DNA from: Scatomonas sp963928055
GTDB lineage: Bacteria; Bacillota; Clostridia; Lachnospirales; Lachnospiraceae
DNA: 64,000 nt
Reading direction: 5' to 3'
NCBI GenBank assembly: GCA_963928055.1
Contig: CAWVDN010000001.1
Span: 682,001 to 746,000 of the forward strand
Shown here: positions 51,440 to 58,822 of the stretch, in pieces
Numbering within the stretch: the stretch's first letter is position 1
How the letters are laid out: each line of letters starts with the position of its first letter
Notes under the pieces: generated by a model
Told to the model about the DNA's origin: nothing
What the model saw: the letters and a program-made list of their open reading frames with translations, nothing else
The model's database searches: none
Made by a program: the position numbers and the translations under genes

Positions 51440-52897
51440 ATGACAGAAGCCGAACTTCTGAGGCTGATTGAGGACGGCGAAAACATCCAAGTGGAGTTTA
51501 AGAAATCCACCACCGAGATCACAAAGGATGTTTACGATACTGTCTGCTCATTCTCCAACCGGGACGGAGGAACGATTGTCCTGGGCGTCAAAGACAACGG
51601 GGAAATTTTGGGCATTGCGCCGGATGCGGTGGACCGCATGAAAAAGGACTTCGTGACTTCCATCAACAATGGGCAAAAAATCAATCCGCCTCTTTACTTG
51701 CAGCCGGAAGCCTGCACCGTGGAGGGGCGCATCCTGTTGGTCATTCATGTGCCCTCTGGCAGCCAGGTCTGCCGCCACCACGGGCGCATTTTCGACCGCA
51801 GCCATGAAGCAGATATAGACATCACCGATAACTCCGACCTGGTGTACCAGCTATATGCCCGGAAAAGCGGCAGTTACTTTGTCAACAAAGTGACCCGCTT
51901 CCAGATGAACGACTTACGCCCCGACCTAATCGAGCGCGCCAGGGCCATGACGGCCAGCCGCACGGCCAATCACCCGTGGAAATCTCTCTCGGATGAAGAA
52001 CTGCTGCGCAGCGCCGGACTGATTTTGAAAGACCCCGAACGGCAGATGGAAGGCATCACCCTGGCGGCAATCCTCCTATTTGGCAAGGACTCCACGATCT
52101 TGTCGGTGCTGCCCCAGCACAAAACAGACGCTATCTTCAGGGTGGAAAATGTGGACCGTTATGATGACCGGGACGTGATTATCACCAATCTTCTGGAGAC
52201 CTACGACCGGCTGATCGCTTTCGGTCAAAAGCACCTCAGCGACCCATTTGTGCAGGAAGGCGTCCAAAGCGTCAGTGCCAGAGACCGCATCCTGCGTGAG
52301 ATCTGCTCCAACAGCCTGGCCCACCGGGATTTTTCCAGCGGCTATGTGGCGAAATTTGTAATTGAGCGCGACCGGCTCTATACCGAAAATGCCAACCGTT
52401 CCCACGGACACGGCGCTCTGCACCTGTCCTCCTTTGAGCCGTATGCCAAGAACCCGCCCATCTCTAAAGTATTTCGGGAGATTGGACTGGCAGACGAGCT
52501 GGGGTCCGGGATGCGGAATACTTACAAATACACGAAGCTCTACTCCGGCGGGACCCCGGAGTTTATCGAGGGCGATGTGTTCCGCACCGTGATTCCGCTT
52601 ACCCCGATTGCGGTGGAGAAGGTCGGGCCGCCGAACGGAACCCAAGTGGAGACCCAAGTAAGAACCCAAGTGGAGACCCAAGTGACGCTCACAGAACAGA
52701 TTTTAACCTTTTGCTCAGTACCGCACTCGAAAGCTGAAATTGCGGAACATTGTGGATATAAAAACACAAAAGGCTTCACAAAGAGATACTTGCGGCCGCT
52801 GTTGGACAACGGACAGCTGCAAATGACCATCCCGGATAAGCCGCGGAGCCAGCATCAAAAGTATGTGACTGTACAAAAATCCATGCCAGAAAACTAA
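51440..52897 (+). CDS. AlbA_2 (Schlafen-like) / HATPase-type DNA-binding regulator
   Basis: 485-aa protein. The N-terminal AlbA_2 domain shows ENIQVEFKKSTTEITKDVYD, SFSNRDGGTIVLGVKDNGEI. The middle includes REICSNSLAHRDFSSGYVAK, the N-box-like motif of a GHKL/HATPase_c_4 fold, and GLADELGSGMRNTYKYTKLY. Near residue 400 a short tandem TQVETQVRTQVETQV leads to a C-terminal winged-helix (HSKAEIAEHCGYKNTKGFTK). Such proteins are annotated as transcriptional regulators or RecG-like ATP-binding proteins, and are frequent on mobile elements and in defence islands. Target unknown. Good promoter and terminator; the gene is intact inside an otherwise wrecked element. Confidence 0.85.
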   Translation: MTEAELLRLIEDGENIQVEFKKSTTEITKDVYDTVCSFSNRDGGTIVLGVKDNGEILGIAPDAVDRMKKDFVTSINNGQKINPPLYLQPEACTVEGRILLVIHVPSGSQVCRHHGRIFDRSHEADIDITDNSDLVYQLYARKSGSYFVNKVTRFQMNDLRPDLIERARAMTASRTANHPWKSLSDEELLRSAGLILKDPERQMEGITLAAILLFGKDSTILSVLPQHKTDAIFRVENVDRYDDRDVIITNLLETYDRLIAFGQKHLSDPFVQEGVQSVSARDRILREICSNSLAHRDFSSGYVAKFVIERDRLYTENANRSHGHGALHLSSFEPYAKNPPISKVFREIGLADELGSGMRNTYKYTKLYSGGTPEFIEGDVFRTVIPLTPIAVEKVGPPNGTQVETQVRTQVETQVTLTEQILTFCSVPHSKAEIAEHCGYKNTKGFTKRYLRPLLDNGQLQMTIPDKPRSQHQKYVTVQKSMPEN

Positions 52898-52904
52898 ACC
52901 CAAT

Positions 52905-52950
52905 CAGGGGGCCGGAGAAATTGCACGCTCCGTCCCCCTGGTTTTCTTTA
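52905..52950 (+). terminator. Terminator of the AlbA_2 gene
   Basis: CAGGGGG.CC.GGAG pairs with CTCC.GT.CCCCCTG and is followed by GTTTTCTTTAT, 8 bp after the stop. Confidence 0.85.
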
Positions 52951-53007
52951 TGTTCCTGATAGATACAGATTTTCTTTCATGCTAGCATTTTATATTCTCC
53001 TCGATTA

Positions 53008-53047
53008 TTCGCCCATAAAAAGCTCTCCTCCCGTGAGAATATACTGA
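53008..53047. repeat. 40-bp direct repeat, right copy
   Basis: Matches 50345-50384 with two mismatches. It includes a decoy ATGGGCGAA preceded by GGAGGAG on the minus strand, but stops follow at once, so it encodes nothing. The right edge abuts the DUF4143 fragment. Confidence 0.85.
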
Positions 53048-53242
53048 CTGCAAAACGGCACAGAGATCATCCCTGTCGAAGCAAAGGGCGGCGAAGATAA
53101 ATCTGCGCCTTCCTTTAAACGGTATATCGCCGACCGTCACCCGGAACACGCCATACGCTTTTCCAAGCGCGGGTATCGCAAAGACGGCGCGATCACCAAC
53201 ATCCCGCTGTATCTTGCCGGTAAAACAAAAGAACTGCTCTAA
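53048..53242 (+). pseudogene. DUF4143/AAA ATPase, C-terminal fragment
   Basis: The frame from the repeat edge reads LQNGTEIIPVEAKGGEDKSA, PSFKRYIADRHPEHAIRFSK, RGYRKDGAITNIPLYLAGKT, KELL and stop. This is the typical last 60-65 residues of AAA-ATPase proteins with a DUF4143 (nuclease-like) domain. An upstream TGA and the repeat end show that the rest of the gene is gone. It is followed by its terminator at 53246-53283. Confidence 0.8.
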
Positions 53243-53245
53243 CCA

Positions 53246-53283
53246 AAAGGTTCCCCTCGTATTCGCGAAGGGAACCTTTCTTA
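53246..53283 (+). terminator. Terminator after the DUF4143 fragment
   Basis: AAAGGTTCCC (53246-53255) pairs with GGGAACCTTT (53270-53279), followed by CTT. Confidence 0.75.
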
Positions 53284-53289
53284 TTGATC

Positions 53290-53630
53290 CGTACCAAGTC
53301 TTTTTGGGGCGCCGCTTTCAGTTTCTGCGGAAGGTTCATCTGCGGTTCTACGGGCAGAACGTCGCCTCTCGGATTTTTACGGTACACAATAAAAGCATTC
53401 TACAGTTACTTTTTCGTTTTTTTGAATCATGACCGTAGAGTTCTACCGTATCATTTCCTATGGCTGAATTTTTTCCGGTATACTACTACAGTATAGAATT
53501 GAAAGTCTCTGTCTCTACGGTATAGTAAACTTTTTTCTACGGGCAAATTCTCCTTTTGCTCTTTACTGCCCGTATTTTCATCGGAAACTCTACCGTCAAA
53601 ATCTGACTTTTCCTGTCTCTTCCCGTAGGG
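53290..53630. other. Non-coding stretch dense in CTACGG/CCGTAG-like motifs
   Basis: No convincing gene. CTACGG, TACGGT, CTACCGT and CCGTAG occur repeatedly in both orientations (for example near 53350, 53387, 53430, 53441, 53517, 53538, 53588, 53623). One long inverted repeat, TACGGGCA/TGCCCGTA, spans about 53539-53571. AT-rich between motifs. It may be a repeat array or a cluster of protein sites. Confidence 0.5.
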
Positions 53631-53634
53631 AGCA

Positions 53635-53804
53635 GGCACAAAGCGCCAGAACCGTGCTTCTTCCCACAACGCTCAGGAACAAAGCGCAGGAACCGTGTTT
53701 CTTCCTGCAACGCTCAGGCACAAAGCGCCGGAACCTTGTTTCTTCCCACAACGCTCAGGAACAAAGCGCAGGAACCTTGTTTCTTCCCGCAGGGATCCTG
53801 CTTA
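53635..53804. repeat. Four 41-bp tandem repeats
   Basis: AAAGCGC recurs at 53640, 53681, 53722 and 53763, exactly 41 bp apart, within the unit ACAAAGCGC.GGAACC.TG and TTCTTCCC.CAACGCTCAGG. Copies alternate at a few positions (CACAAAGCGCC versus AACAAAGCGCA). The period is not a multiple of three, so it is not a protein repeat. The array ends at the stop of the reductase gene. Confidence 0.85.
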
Positions 53805-54722
53805 TAATCCTCTTCTCCGGAATTCTTCTGTCACCATCCGGTACCCGGGCAGATCCAGCCCCTGCTGCTCCGCCAGTCTTTGGACCTGGTAGATCAGGCC
53901 GTCGATCTCAGAGGGCTTTCCCGCGGCGATATCCCGCTGCATGGAGGTGGAAGCCGTAGGGGCCAGATGATCCAGGATGTCCAGGTTCACCTCCCGCAGC
54001 CGGACATCGTAATGGATCCCCAGAGACTCTGCCAGCCGCTGAAGCTCGTCGATGAGCTGGCCGAAGAGTTCCCGCTCCTTTCCCGGCCTCTGTACAGGCT
54101 CCGCTTCCACATGATAATAGAGGCCGCAGGCGGCCATGGGGGACACGTAGGAAAATTTCTGCATGGCGTCCTTTTCGATCTGCTCGGAGTAATGGGCCTC
54201 GATGCCGGCCTGCCGCAGGTCCCGCTCCGTTTGCCGCAGCAGGGGATGGCCGGTCCGGTGGTCCGGGGTCCCGTAATAGATCCGGAAGATCTTTCCGTGC
54301 ATGAACAGGGTCCCCGGCTCCCGAAGGTTGGCGGAGATGTAGATACAGCCGTCGGTCACGGTCTGTTCCGGCAATTTTCTCTGCAGCTGCCGCCCCGTGC
54401 CGTAGATGTTGAGGATGGGGATCACTGCCGTATCCGGGCCGGACACCCGGCGGATAAAGGGCACCGTATCCTCCAGGGAATAGCCCTTGACGCAGACAAA
54501 GATCACATCCGGCCGGCCCTCATAGTGGTCCATGTCGAAGGCCGGGATCCGGAAGGTTTCCGGTTCCTCCCAGGATTTTTCCAGCCGGAGGCCTTTTTCC
54601 CGCAGGGCCCGCAGATGCTCTCCCCTGGCGATCAGAGTCACATCCAGCCCTGCCCGGAAAAGATACGCCCCCAGCGGGCCGCCGGTTCCCCCGGCTCCGA
54701 TCACAAGATAACGACTGCTCAT
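53802..54722 (-). CDS. Ketopantoate reductase-like (ApbA/PanE family) protein
   Basis: 306-aa NAD(P)-binding reductase. The start MSSRYLVIGAGGTGGPLGAY has the GxGxxG nucleotide motif. VIFVCVKGYSLEDTVPFIRR and VIPILNIYGTGRQLQRKL match family blocks (the KxY and N motifs). The C-terminal helical domain contains KDAMQKFSYVSPMAACGLYY and ASTSMQRDIAAGKPSEIDGL, the typical SMxxDxxxGRxxEID motif. It could make pantoate for CoA or reduce another 2-keto acid, and panB/panC are not here. I use ATG 54722. Single gene. Confidence 0.88.
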   Translation of the reverse strand: MSSRYLVIGAGGTGGPLGAYLFRAGLDVTLIARGEHLRALREKGLRLEKSWEEPETFRIPAFDMDHYEGRPDVIFVCVKGYSLEDTVPFIRRVSGPDTAVIPILNIYGTGRQLQRKLPEQTVTDGCIYISANLREPGTLFMHGKIFRIYYGTPDHRTGHPLLRQTERDLRQAGIEAHYSEQIEKDAMQKFSYVSPMAACGLYYHVEAEPVQRPGKERELFGQLIDELQRLAESLGIHYDVRLREVNLDILDHLAPTASTSMQRDIAAGKPSEIDGLIYQVQRLAEQQGLDLPGYRMVTEEFRRRGL

Positions 54723-54821
54723 ATATTTCAACCCTTTCTGTTCTAAAGAATAGCGCCCTCTTCTCAGACGCAGCTTTATTTTACTACGTTTGAAAAGGGG
54801 ACGCAATGTTCCGTATCCGCT

Positions 54822-56705
54822 TTAAAGATTTTTTACAAACAGGGCCCGGACCGCGTTCAGCACTGCCAGGATCATGACCCCCACATCAGCGAAGATGGCC
54901 AGCCACATATTGGCCAGTCCCAGGGCTCCCAGGACCAGGCACACCAGCTTGACGCCGATGGCGAACCAGATGTTCTGCCGGACAATGCCCAGGCATTTCC
55001 GGGAGATCCGGATGGCCTTGGCGATCTTCAGGGGATCGTCGTCCATAAGCACCACGTCCGCCGCCTCAATGGCCGCGTCGGAGCCCAGGGCTCCCATGGC
55101 GATGCCGATATCCGCCCGGGACAGCACCGGGGCGTCGTTGATCCCGTCCCCCACAAAGGCCAGACTGGCCTTCCGGGGCTTCTGTCTCAGCAGCTCTTCC
55201 ACTTTTTCCACCTTCCCGGCGGGCAGCAGGTCGCTGTATACTTCATCGATGCCCAGCTTTTCCGCCGCCTGCTCCGCGGCTTTTGACCGGTCGCCGGTAA
55301 GCATCACGGTTTTTTCCACCCCGGATCTTTTCAGGCTCTCGATAGCCTGGGCAGAATGGGGCTTCAGCACATCGGAGATCACGATATGCCCGGCGTACCG
55401 GCCGTTTACCGCCATGTGGATGATGGTTCCCGCATAGTGGCATTCCCTGTAGGGAATGCCCAGACGGGCCATGAGTTTTCCGTTGCCGGCGGCCACGGGG
55501 ATCCCGTCCACCCGGGCGGTGACGCCGCTGCCGCTGATCTCCTGAATGTCCGTGACCCGCTCCCTGCGGATCTCGCCGCCGTAGGCCTTCTGCAGGCTGC
55601 GGCTGATGGGGTGGGAGGAAGCGCTCTCCGCCAGGGCCGCGTACTCCAGAAGTTTTTTCTCCTCCATCTCGTTGTGATGGACGGCGTTCACTTCGAAGAC
55701 GCCCCGGGTCAGGGTTCCCGTCTTATCAAATACCACGCACCGGGTCCGGGACAGAGCTTCCAGATAATTGGAGCCCTTGACCAGGACCCCTTCTCTGCTG
55801 GCGCCGCCGATGCCGGCGAAAAAGCTTAAGGGGATACTGATCACCAGGGCGCAGGGGCAGCTGATCACCAGGAAGGTCAGCGCCCGGTAGATCCACACCT
55901 GCCAGTCCGGGGAAAGGCCCAGAGCCAGCATCCGCGCCAGGGGCGGCGCCACCGCCAGGGCCAGGGCTCCCAGCACCACCGCCGGGGTATAGATCCTGGC
56001 GAACCGGGTGATAAATGCCTCGGACCGGGACTTCCGGGAACTGGCGTTTTCCACCAGGTCCAGAATGGCGGAAACCGTGGATTCCCCGAATTCTTTGGTG
56101 GTGCGGACTTTCAGGACCCCGGTCATATTGATGCAGCCGCTGAGGATCTCATCCCCCGCCGAGGCCTCCCGGGGAAGGCTTTCCCCGGTGAGGGCGCTGG
56201 TGTTCAGCGTGGAGGATCCTTCCAGGATCACTCCGTCAATGGGCACTTTTTCTCCCGGCTGGACGGTGATGACGGTTCCCACCTCCACTTCGTCGGGATC
56301 TACCCGGACCAGCCTGCCGTCCTGCTCCAGGTTGGCGTAATCCGGACGGATATCCATCAGGGCGCTGATGTTCCGGCGGCTTTTTCCCACCGCGTAGCTC
56401 TGGAACCACTCGCCTACCTGGTAGAACAGCATGACCGCGATGGCTTCGTTGTAATCCCCCTGGTCCGTGACAGCGATCACCAGGGCCCCCAGGGTGGCAA
56501 TGGCCATCAGCAGATTTTCGTCAAAGGGCTGCCGGTTTTTCACGCCTTTCACGGCTTTCAGCAGGATATCGTACCCCACCACCAGATAGGGGATCAGGTA
56601 CAGGAACAGCCGGGGGATCCCGGTCACCGGAAGGAAGTGGAACCCCACCAGGAGCGCCGCCGCCAGAAGGATCCGTATCAGCATTTTTTTCTGTTTTTGA
56701 TTCAT
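54822..56705 (-). CDS. Heavy-metal P-type ATPase (Zn/Cd/Pb-type, CadA/ZntA-like)
   Basis: 627-aa P1B ATPase that pumps divalent soft metals out of the cell. It begins with membrane helices and has no N-terminal HMA domain. Key motifs are TALTGESLPREASAGDEILS, the membrane ISCPCALVISIPLSFFAGIG with the metal-binding CPC, the phosphorylation site FDKTGTLTRG, HP in SASSHPISRSLQ, MLTGDRSKAAEQAAEKLGID and FVGDGINDAPVLSRADIGIA. The CPC plus late-helix pattern points to the Zn/Cd/Pb subtype. The free HMA protein encoded 14 bp upstream may deliver or sense metal. Confidence 0.94.
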   Translation of the reverse strand: MNQKQKKMLIRILLAAALLVGFHFLPVTGIPRLFLYLIPYLVVGYDILLKAVKGVKNRQPFDENLLMAIATLGALVIAVTDQGDYNEAIAVMLFYQVGEWFQSYAVGKSRRNISALMDIRPDYANLEQDGRLVRVDPDEVEVGTVITVQPGEKVPIDGVILEGSSTLNTSALTGESLPREASAGDEILSGCINMTGVLKVRTTKEFGESTVSAILDLVENASSRKSRSEAFITRFARIYTPAVVLGALALAVAPPLARMLALGLSPDWQVWIYRALTFLVISCPCALVISIPLSFFAGIGGASREGVLVKGSNYLEALSRTRCVVFDKTGTLTRGVFEVNAVHHNEMEEKKLLEYAALAESASSHPISRSLQKAYGGEIRRERVTDIQEISGSGVTARVDGIPVAAGNGKLMARLGIPYRECHYAGTIIHMAVNGRYAGHIVISDVLKPHSAQAIESLKRSGVEKTVMLTGDRSKAAEQAAEKLGIDEVYSDLLPAGKVEKVEELLRQKPRKASLAFVGDGINDAPVLSRADIGIAMGALGSDAAIEAADVVLMDDDPLKIAKAIRISRKCLGIVRQNIWFAIGVKLVCLVLGALGLANMWLAIFADVGVMILAVLNAVRALFVKNL

Positions 56706-56719
56706 GCCCGCTCCTTCTT

Positions 56720-56938
56720 TCAGAAATAGATCTGGCAGTCGTCCTCCACCCGTTTGCAGTTTTTCAGCACTTCCTGCATAACGGCTTTGGGATCCCGGCC
56801 TTCCTCAAACTCCACATTCATCTTCAGGGTCATAAAGTTCACTACGGCGTTCTTTACCCCCTGGGTCTTATTGGCTGCCTCCTCCATTTTGTTGGCGCAG
56901 TTGGCACAGTCTACTTCGATCTTATAGCTTTTCTTCAT
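56720..56938 (-). CDS. Free-standing heavy-metal-associated (HMA) domain protein
   Basis: 72-aa metal-binding protein with a ferredoxin-like fold. MKKSYKIEVDCANCANKMEE has the CxxC at Cys11/Cys14. The usual end ...VEDDCQIYF contains one more Cys. This is the domain normally fused at the N terminus of Zn/Cd ATPases; here it is a separate first gene of the two-gene operon. Confidence 0.92.
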   Translation of the reverse strand: MKKSYKIEVDCANCANKMEEAANKTQGVKNAVVNFMTLKMNVEFEEGRDPKAVMQEVLKNCKRVEDDCQIYF

Positions 56939-56965
56939 GGTTTTTCTCCTTAGACAAAAGATTTA

Positions 56966-57030
56966 TTAAACGCTTGTTCGATTAAACAATCGTTTAACCG
57001 TTGACTTCAATATAGCACTCATTGTATAAT
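56966..57030. promoter_or_regulatory. ArsR/SmtB-type operator and arsR promoter
   Basis: Extended palindrome: TTAAACG (56966-56972) with CGTTTAA (56991-56997), and inner TTGTT/AACAA. It lies between the divergent HMA-ATPase and arsR genes. For arsR (plus strand) TTGACT (57001-57006), 18 bp, TATAAT (57025-57030) follows directly, so a bound repressor would overlap the RNA polymerase site. On the minus strand TTGTTT, 17 bp and ATAAAT within the palindrome may be the ATPase promoter (weaker evidence). Confidence 0.8.
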
Positions 57031-57077
57031 AAGTCAAGACGTTTTATGAAATTTTTTTAGATAAGGAGATGAACGCT

Positions 57078-57440
57078 ATGCCCGAAATGAATCTGCCCCA
57101 CCAGCACGGACAGCAGGAAGAGACCATCCTGGCCCGGATGCCCGGGGAGGAGGAGATCGCCGGGGTGGCCGAGGCCATGAAACAGCTGGGGGATCCCAGC
57201 CGCCTGCGGATCTTCTGGCTCCTCTGCCACTGCGAAGAATGCGTGCTGAACATCGCCGCCCTGGTGGGCATGACCAGCCCCGCGGTCTCCCACCATCTGC
57301 GCCTGCTGAAAAACAGCGGACTGGTGGTCAGCCGCCGGGAGGGAAAAGAAATGTATTACCGGGCCGCCGACTCGGACCTGGCCCAGATGCTCCACCATAC
57401 CATAGAAACCCTGGGACAGATCACCTGTCCCAGGGCTTAG
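57078..57440 (+). CDS. ArsR/SmtB-family metal-sensing repressor
   Basis: 120-aa winged-helix repressor that leaves DNA when it binds metal. A His-rich start (NLPHQHGQQEE), the cysteine cluster LCHCEECVLN in helix 3 (a thiolate site as in CadC/ArsR), recognition region GMTSPAVSHHLRLLKNSGLV and the wing VVSRREGKEMYYRA. ATG 57078 has AAGGAG 9 bases upstream. It likely controls itself and the divergent metal-export genes. Its last codons lie in the hairpin shared with the pilus locus. Confidence 0.93.
   Translation: MPEMNLPHQHGQQEETILARMPGEEEIAGVAEAMKQLGDPSRLRIFWLLCHCEECVLNIAALVGMTSPAVSHHLRLLKNSGLVVSRREGKEMYYRAADSDLAQMLHHTIETLGQITCPRA
57409..57435. terminator. Shared bidirectional hairpin at the arsR/pilus convergence
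   Basis: CCCTGGGACAG (57409-57419) and CTGTCCCAGGG (57425-57435) form a perfect 11-bp stem with a 5-base loop. It lies inside the coding ends of both genes: the C-terminal codons and stops of arsR (plus) and of the small pilin gene (minus) are within it. A T-rich run follows on the plus side (CTTCCTTTTTTC). Confidence 0.75.
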
Positions 57441-58053
57441 CGGCTTCCTTTTTTCTTTTATAGCGGAGAAGACACAGCAGAACAGCGGCGGCCAGGATCA
57501 GCGCCAAGCTCCGCAGGGCCGTCGTCTGTCTGTCCCCGGTGTCCGGGTTTCTGCCCGTCTTTTCCGGCGGGGCTCCCCTCCAGCTGTGGCGGAACATCGC
57601 CTGCTCCGTTTTTTCTCCCTTTTCATTTTCTATGACGACGCTGCCGGTCAGCCTTCCATCCTCGGTATTTCTCACATATACCCGGATCCTGTACGTCCGC
57701 CTGTCGCAGTCGTATCCCTCTCTTTCTTTTTCAGAACAGCTTAAGAGATACTCATACACCCCTGCCTGCTCATAGGAGATCGGACCCACCTCCAGGGAAT
57801 CGCTGCCCCTCAGGGAAAAACGGCATCCCTCCTCCGACGCTCCCTCCGGCAGAGGCGCCCCTGCTGTCTCCGCCTGTAACAGATAAGAAAAAGACGCGTC
57901 CAGGCCCGCGGGGGCATCCTCCGGGACAAACTCCTGGGCGGCCGGCAGAAGAACCTCCGCTCTTTCGGCTCCTGCCAGGACCGGCAGATCCCCGGCAGCC
58001 AGAAAGATCCACAGAAGAAACAGAAAGCTTCGTATTTTCTTTTTTCTTGTCAT
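57421..58053 (-). CDS. Small pilin / pilus-base protein (FctB-like)
   Basis: 210-aa secreted protein. It has a signal peptide MTRKKKIRSFLFLLWIFLAA, an Ig-like pilin domain of Spy0128 type (LDASFSYLLQAETAGAPLPE, YEQAGVYEYLLSCSEKEREG and RRTYRIRVYVRN), then the sorting-type motif RNPDTGDRQT, a membrane helix (LALILAAAVLLCLLRY) and a basic tail KRKKE. Last gene of the pilus locus, 4 bp after the sortase, as fctB is in FCT loci where it forms the pilus base. The NPDTG motif deviates from LPXTG. Its stop lies in the shared hairpin with arsR. Confidence 0.78.
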   Translation of the reverse strand: MTRKKKIRSFLFLLWIFLAAGDLPVLAGAERAEVLLPAAQEFVPEDAPAGLDASFSYLLQAETAGAPLPEGASEEGCRFSLRGSDSLEVGPISYEQAGVYEYLLSCSEKEREGYDCDRRTYRIRVYVRNTEDGRLTGSVVIENEKGEKTEQAMFRHSWRGAPPEKTGRNPDTGDRQTTALRSLALILAAAVLLCLLRYKRKKEAAKPWDR

Positions 58054-58057
58054 GCCC

Positions 58058-58822
58058 TCATTCCTCATTCCTCTCCGCGTCCGGTACCCCTTTCGTTTCC
58101 TCCGCCAGTTTTCCCGCCAGGATCCAGCGGCCGTTGGTCGTCCCTCCGGCGCAGGTGCTCAACAGGATCAGATGATCCTCGGACCGGATCGCCGTCTGCC
58201 TTCGGTGCAGCGCTTTTTGCAGCAGAAATTCTCCGTACTCCCGCCCTTCCGAGGGAAGCACCCCCGGGCGGTAGATCTCCAGATCATAGGCGTCCGCCGC
58301 CAGGAAAGCGAAAAATTCGATCTTGTGATCTTCTCCGTCAAAATACAGAGTCCCTTCTTTGTGATCCTGAAAATATTCTCGGTCCGCAAAATCCGCCAGA
58401 CCGCCGAACATCTTTTTTTCCGCCATATCGTGTCCGTAAAGAATGGAGACGAAATCCCGGAACTCCGGGGAATTTCTGCAGTCCAGGAAAATGCTGCCGG
58501 ACAGAGCGTAGCTGCCGTCCGCAGCGGTATTGATATATTTGGAATTATCCTTTCCCTGGGTCAGGGGATAGTCGATGTTTGTCCCGCTGACCGTCAGCCA
58601 GCCGATGACCTCCGGATTCAGGGCCCGGAGGTCCTCAAAGGAGGCTTTTTCCTCCCCGGGCTTCCATCTGGCGTAGACGGAAGCTTCCGCCGGGGCCACG
58701 GCCTGGGAGGAATCCCACAGGCCGTAACATCCCAGGGCCAGAAGAGCGGAAAACAAAAGCACCGCCGCCCAGCTGACAGCTTTGTCCGCCAGGCGGACAG
58801 CCAGTCGGGCTTTTCCCGCCAT
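58058..58822 (-). CDS. Class B sortase (pilus polymerase-type)
   Basis: 254-aa membrane-tethered transpeptidase. N-terminal helix AVSWAAVLLFSALLALGCYG; domain with LNPEVIGWLTVSGTNIDYPL, the start typical of class B. Catalytic His in ILYGHDMAEKKMFGGLADF, catalytic Cys in ILLSTCAGGTT and Arg in NGRWILAG. In FCT pilus loci a class B sortase polymerises the backbone pilin. The start overlaps the pilin stop (TGATG), so expression is coupled. Confidence 0.92.
   Translation of the reverse strand: MAGKARLAVRLADKAVSWAAVLLFSALLALGCYGLWDSSQAVAPAEASVYARWKPGEEKASFEDLRALNPEVIGWLTVSGTNIDYPLTQGKDNSKYINTAADGSYALSGSIFLDCRNSPEFRDFVSILYGHDMAEKKMFGGLADFADREYFQDHKEGTLYFDGEDHKIEFFAFLAADAYDLEIYRPGVLPSEGREYGEFLLQKALHRRQTAIRSEDHLILLSTCAGGTTNGRWILAGKLAEETKGVPDAERNEE

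Noticed and set aside
53193..53496. Short frames (60-70 codons) on both strands
   Set aside because: They overlap a terminator and the motif-dense region, lack ribosome sites and resemble no family.
53635..53804. CRISPR array
   Set aside because: The repeats are contiguous 41-bp units without unique spacers, and no cas genes are present.
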